From positions 102,923,497-102,987,496 of the forward strand of contig OY757020.1 in the NCBI GenBank assembly GCA_963580285.1: a DNA stretch of 64,000 nucleotides, in the 5' to 3' direction. This stretch comes from Lucinisca nassula. Taxonomy: Eukaryota > Mollusca > Bivalvia > Lucinida > Lucinidae. This document shows positions 62,692 to 64,000 of this stretch, one piece after another. The stretch's first letter is position 1, and every line of letters starts with the position of its first letter. Position numbers and translations under genes: made by a program. The notes beneath the pieces were generated by a model, which saw only the letters and a program-made list of their open reading frames with translations, ran no database searches and was not told where the DNA came from.

Positions 62692-63074
62692 GCAAAGTGT
62701 AGACCCAAATCAGACACCGCACATCGCGGCGTATGATTTTTGTTTTGTTTGATTTGAGGTTTAACGTCCACGTCAACACTGTAAAGGTAATTTTGGAGAC
62801 GTTGCTTCCAATTTTGTGGGACTTTTCCCGACATTGAGATGAAATGACATCTCAAGCCCTGTCGCCGAATGAAACCAATAGGGTTTATAAGCATGGACGG
62901 TCCAACACTCGCACCGCTTTGCCTGGGCAGGCTTAGATCCTCTAAACAGTTTACCAGTACTCGTGTGCGGGTCGGATTCAGCTCTGCTTGGAAGCATCAT
63001 GCAGCCCATCTATTACCTCTAGACCCGATAGGCGGGGGTGAGTCGCGGCGTTTGATCAGGGCTTACATTGCTTG
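62692..63074. mobile_element. piggyBac-like MITE split by SINE A
   Basis: GGCAAAGTGTAGACCCAAAT and CAGACACCGC pair with GCGGCGTTTGATC and AGGGCTTACATTGCTTGC. The SINE lies at the hairpin centre. Confidence 0.75.
62739..63042 (-). mobile_element. SINE A, minus, full length
   Basis: Duplication TCGCGGCGTATGAT (62725-62738) and TCGCGGCGTTTGAT (63043-63056). Tail TTTGTTTTGTTTGATTTGAG. Confidence 0.93.
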
Positions 63075-63169
63075 CTTACAGTACAGGAATTTAAGAAGAA
63101 TGTGAACACCTGGCAGATTTTGTCGCCAATTTAAAGGGACTTTCTGTTCGCTTTCATATACGACCTTTC

Positions 63170-63304
63170 CCACTGAAAAGGGGGTCTAAGAATTTGCTGC
63201 TCAGGAGCAAATTCTTTTCTTTAGGAGTTGACCCCTATGGACATGGGAGACAAAAATACTTTTACAGGAGTTGCCTAACCTGAAATTGTATCCATTCCCC
63301 TTAA
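63170..63304. mobile_element. MITE F, inverted, truncated
   Basis: AAGAATTTGCTGCTCAGGAG, TAGGAGTTGACCCC and AGGAGTTGCCTAACC end in GTATCCATTCCCCTTAA. Confidence 0.7.
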
Positions 63305-63499
63305 GGGTAAAACGAAACAGTCTAAGTCCCCGTTCATGCATTCTTCCAGCCTACACTCAAAGACATTTTTTCCAGCCTAAACTCAAAGACAATCGACCCA
63401 TCAGTACTCTCAGTGCTTTGATTTTTCTCTCATGTCGCCAACCATAACAACTGTCGTCTGTTTTGTCGTTTGCTGGTAACTTTAAAAGTATTTTCTTTG

Positions 63500-63566
63500 C
63501 AAACAATGTGGACCCAGATCAGACTGCTCCTCTAGGAGCAGTCTGATCTGTGTCCACACTGCTTGC
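63500..63566. mobile_element. piggyBac-like MITE hairpin core
   Basis: GCAAACAATGTGGACCCAGA and TCAGACTGCTCC are mirrored around TCTA by GGAGCAGTCTGATC and TGTCCACACTGCTTGC. Confidence 0.8.
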
Positions 63567-64000
63567 CTATATGAAAAAAGTTCGCAAGGCAATACGCAAC
63601 GACATTTTCAGTTGTACTCGTAGCTTTTCTCGGCGTCTTACTTACTATACGGTTTTCTTTGAGCAAGCGCGTAAACCCGCATTTTGGTATTCTGCACATA
63701 CGAACTCCATCACCTGATAGAACGCATAACTGATCACCCAAATCAGTGAGATTGCTTTTTCTTAAAAAAGAAGAAAAAAAGCATTTTATATTGACTAAAG
63801 AATCAGTTGGATATGAGCCAGTCTAGCTCTAGGGGAGACCGGGGCTAGTACGACCCCTTTTTAGAAAACGTTCATTTTTTCAGTGACTGTTACAGCTAGG
63901 TCTCAGAAAACTATATATGTAAGTAAGGTACAATGTGGCCGTACTAGCCCGGGCATATGCCTTCTTATGTCTCTGTCTGATAAAGGATATTTTTTAGTCA
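63567..64000. other. Non-coding; small inverted pair at the edge
   Basis: ACCGGGGCTAGTACGACC (63838) and GGCCGTACTAGCCCGGG (63939) are inverted and may be TIRs of a 119-bp MITE. The rest is unrecognised. Confidence 0.45.

Overview
The window is eukaryotic and is almost certainly from a bivalve mollusc. It has no operons or prokaryotic gene density. It is AT-rich and built from layered transposable elements: SINEs with target-site duplications, MITEs of many superfamilies, decayed non-LTR retrotransposons, minisatellites and microsatellites. Arrays headed by (GGAC)n tracts and carrying AGGTCA-type motifs, together with the SINE types seen here, are characteristic of molluscan genomes. I cannot name the species. 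I find no intact host protein-coding gene. Nearly every open frame is a chance frame in a repeat. The coding remnants I can defend are two decayed LINE reverse transcriptases on the minus strand (about 34.3-37.7 kb and 52.9-55.2 kb) and a short Harbinger transposase-like fragment (56965-57153).

Layout. 0-5 kb: tandem-array elements, a foldback element and a TIR element. 5-12 kb: dense piggyBac-like MITEs with SINEs and nested insertions. 12.3-14.4 kb: a 33-bp minisatellite. 15.3-20.8 kb: one SINE split by a 5.3-kb foldback-like element whose terminal inverted repeats are minisatellites. This element carries a pogo-like element, a tandem pair of hammerhead-ribozyme repeats and a 3.1-kb repeat. 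20.8-25.2 kb: degenerate arrays, hairpin MITEs and a third hammerhead copy. 25.2-28.3 kb: a second copy of the 3.1-kb repeat. 28.3-34 kb: MITEs and SINEs. 34.3-37.7 kb: LINE relic 1. 37.7-49.6 kb: arrays, SINEs, pogo-like MITEs, microsatellites and a 1-kb long-inverted-repeat element. 49.9-52.2 kb: a long array element. 52.7-55.2 kb: a (TTC)n tract and LINE relic 2 with three insertions. 55.4-64 kb: hAT, pogo, Harbinger and 'Russian doll' nested elements.

The most interesting signal is a repeat with a complete type I hammerhead self-cleaving ribozyme core. It occurs as a 261-bp-spaced tandem pair (16481-16897) and as a solo copy (24819-24997). This matches retrozyme-like (or Penelope-associated) elements expected to make small circular RNAs. 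Second is the 5.27-kb foldback-like element (15459-20730), inferred from an 8-bp duplication that rejoins the two halves of a SINE. Third is a TA-flanked TIR element (53970-55082) filled with a self-palindromic satellite.

The insertions order one another in time, because SINEs and LINE frames show where MITEs jumped in. In several cases this reveals the target-site duplication (TTAA, TA, TAA, 4 bp, 8 bp) and hence a probable superfamily. All assignments were made by eye without database searches.
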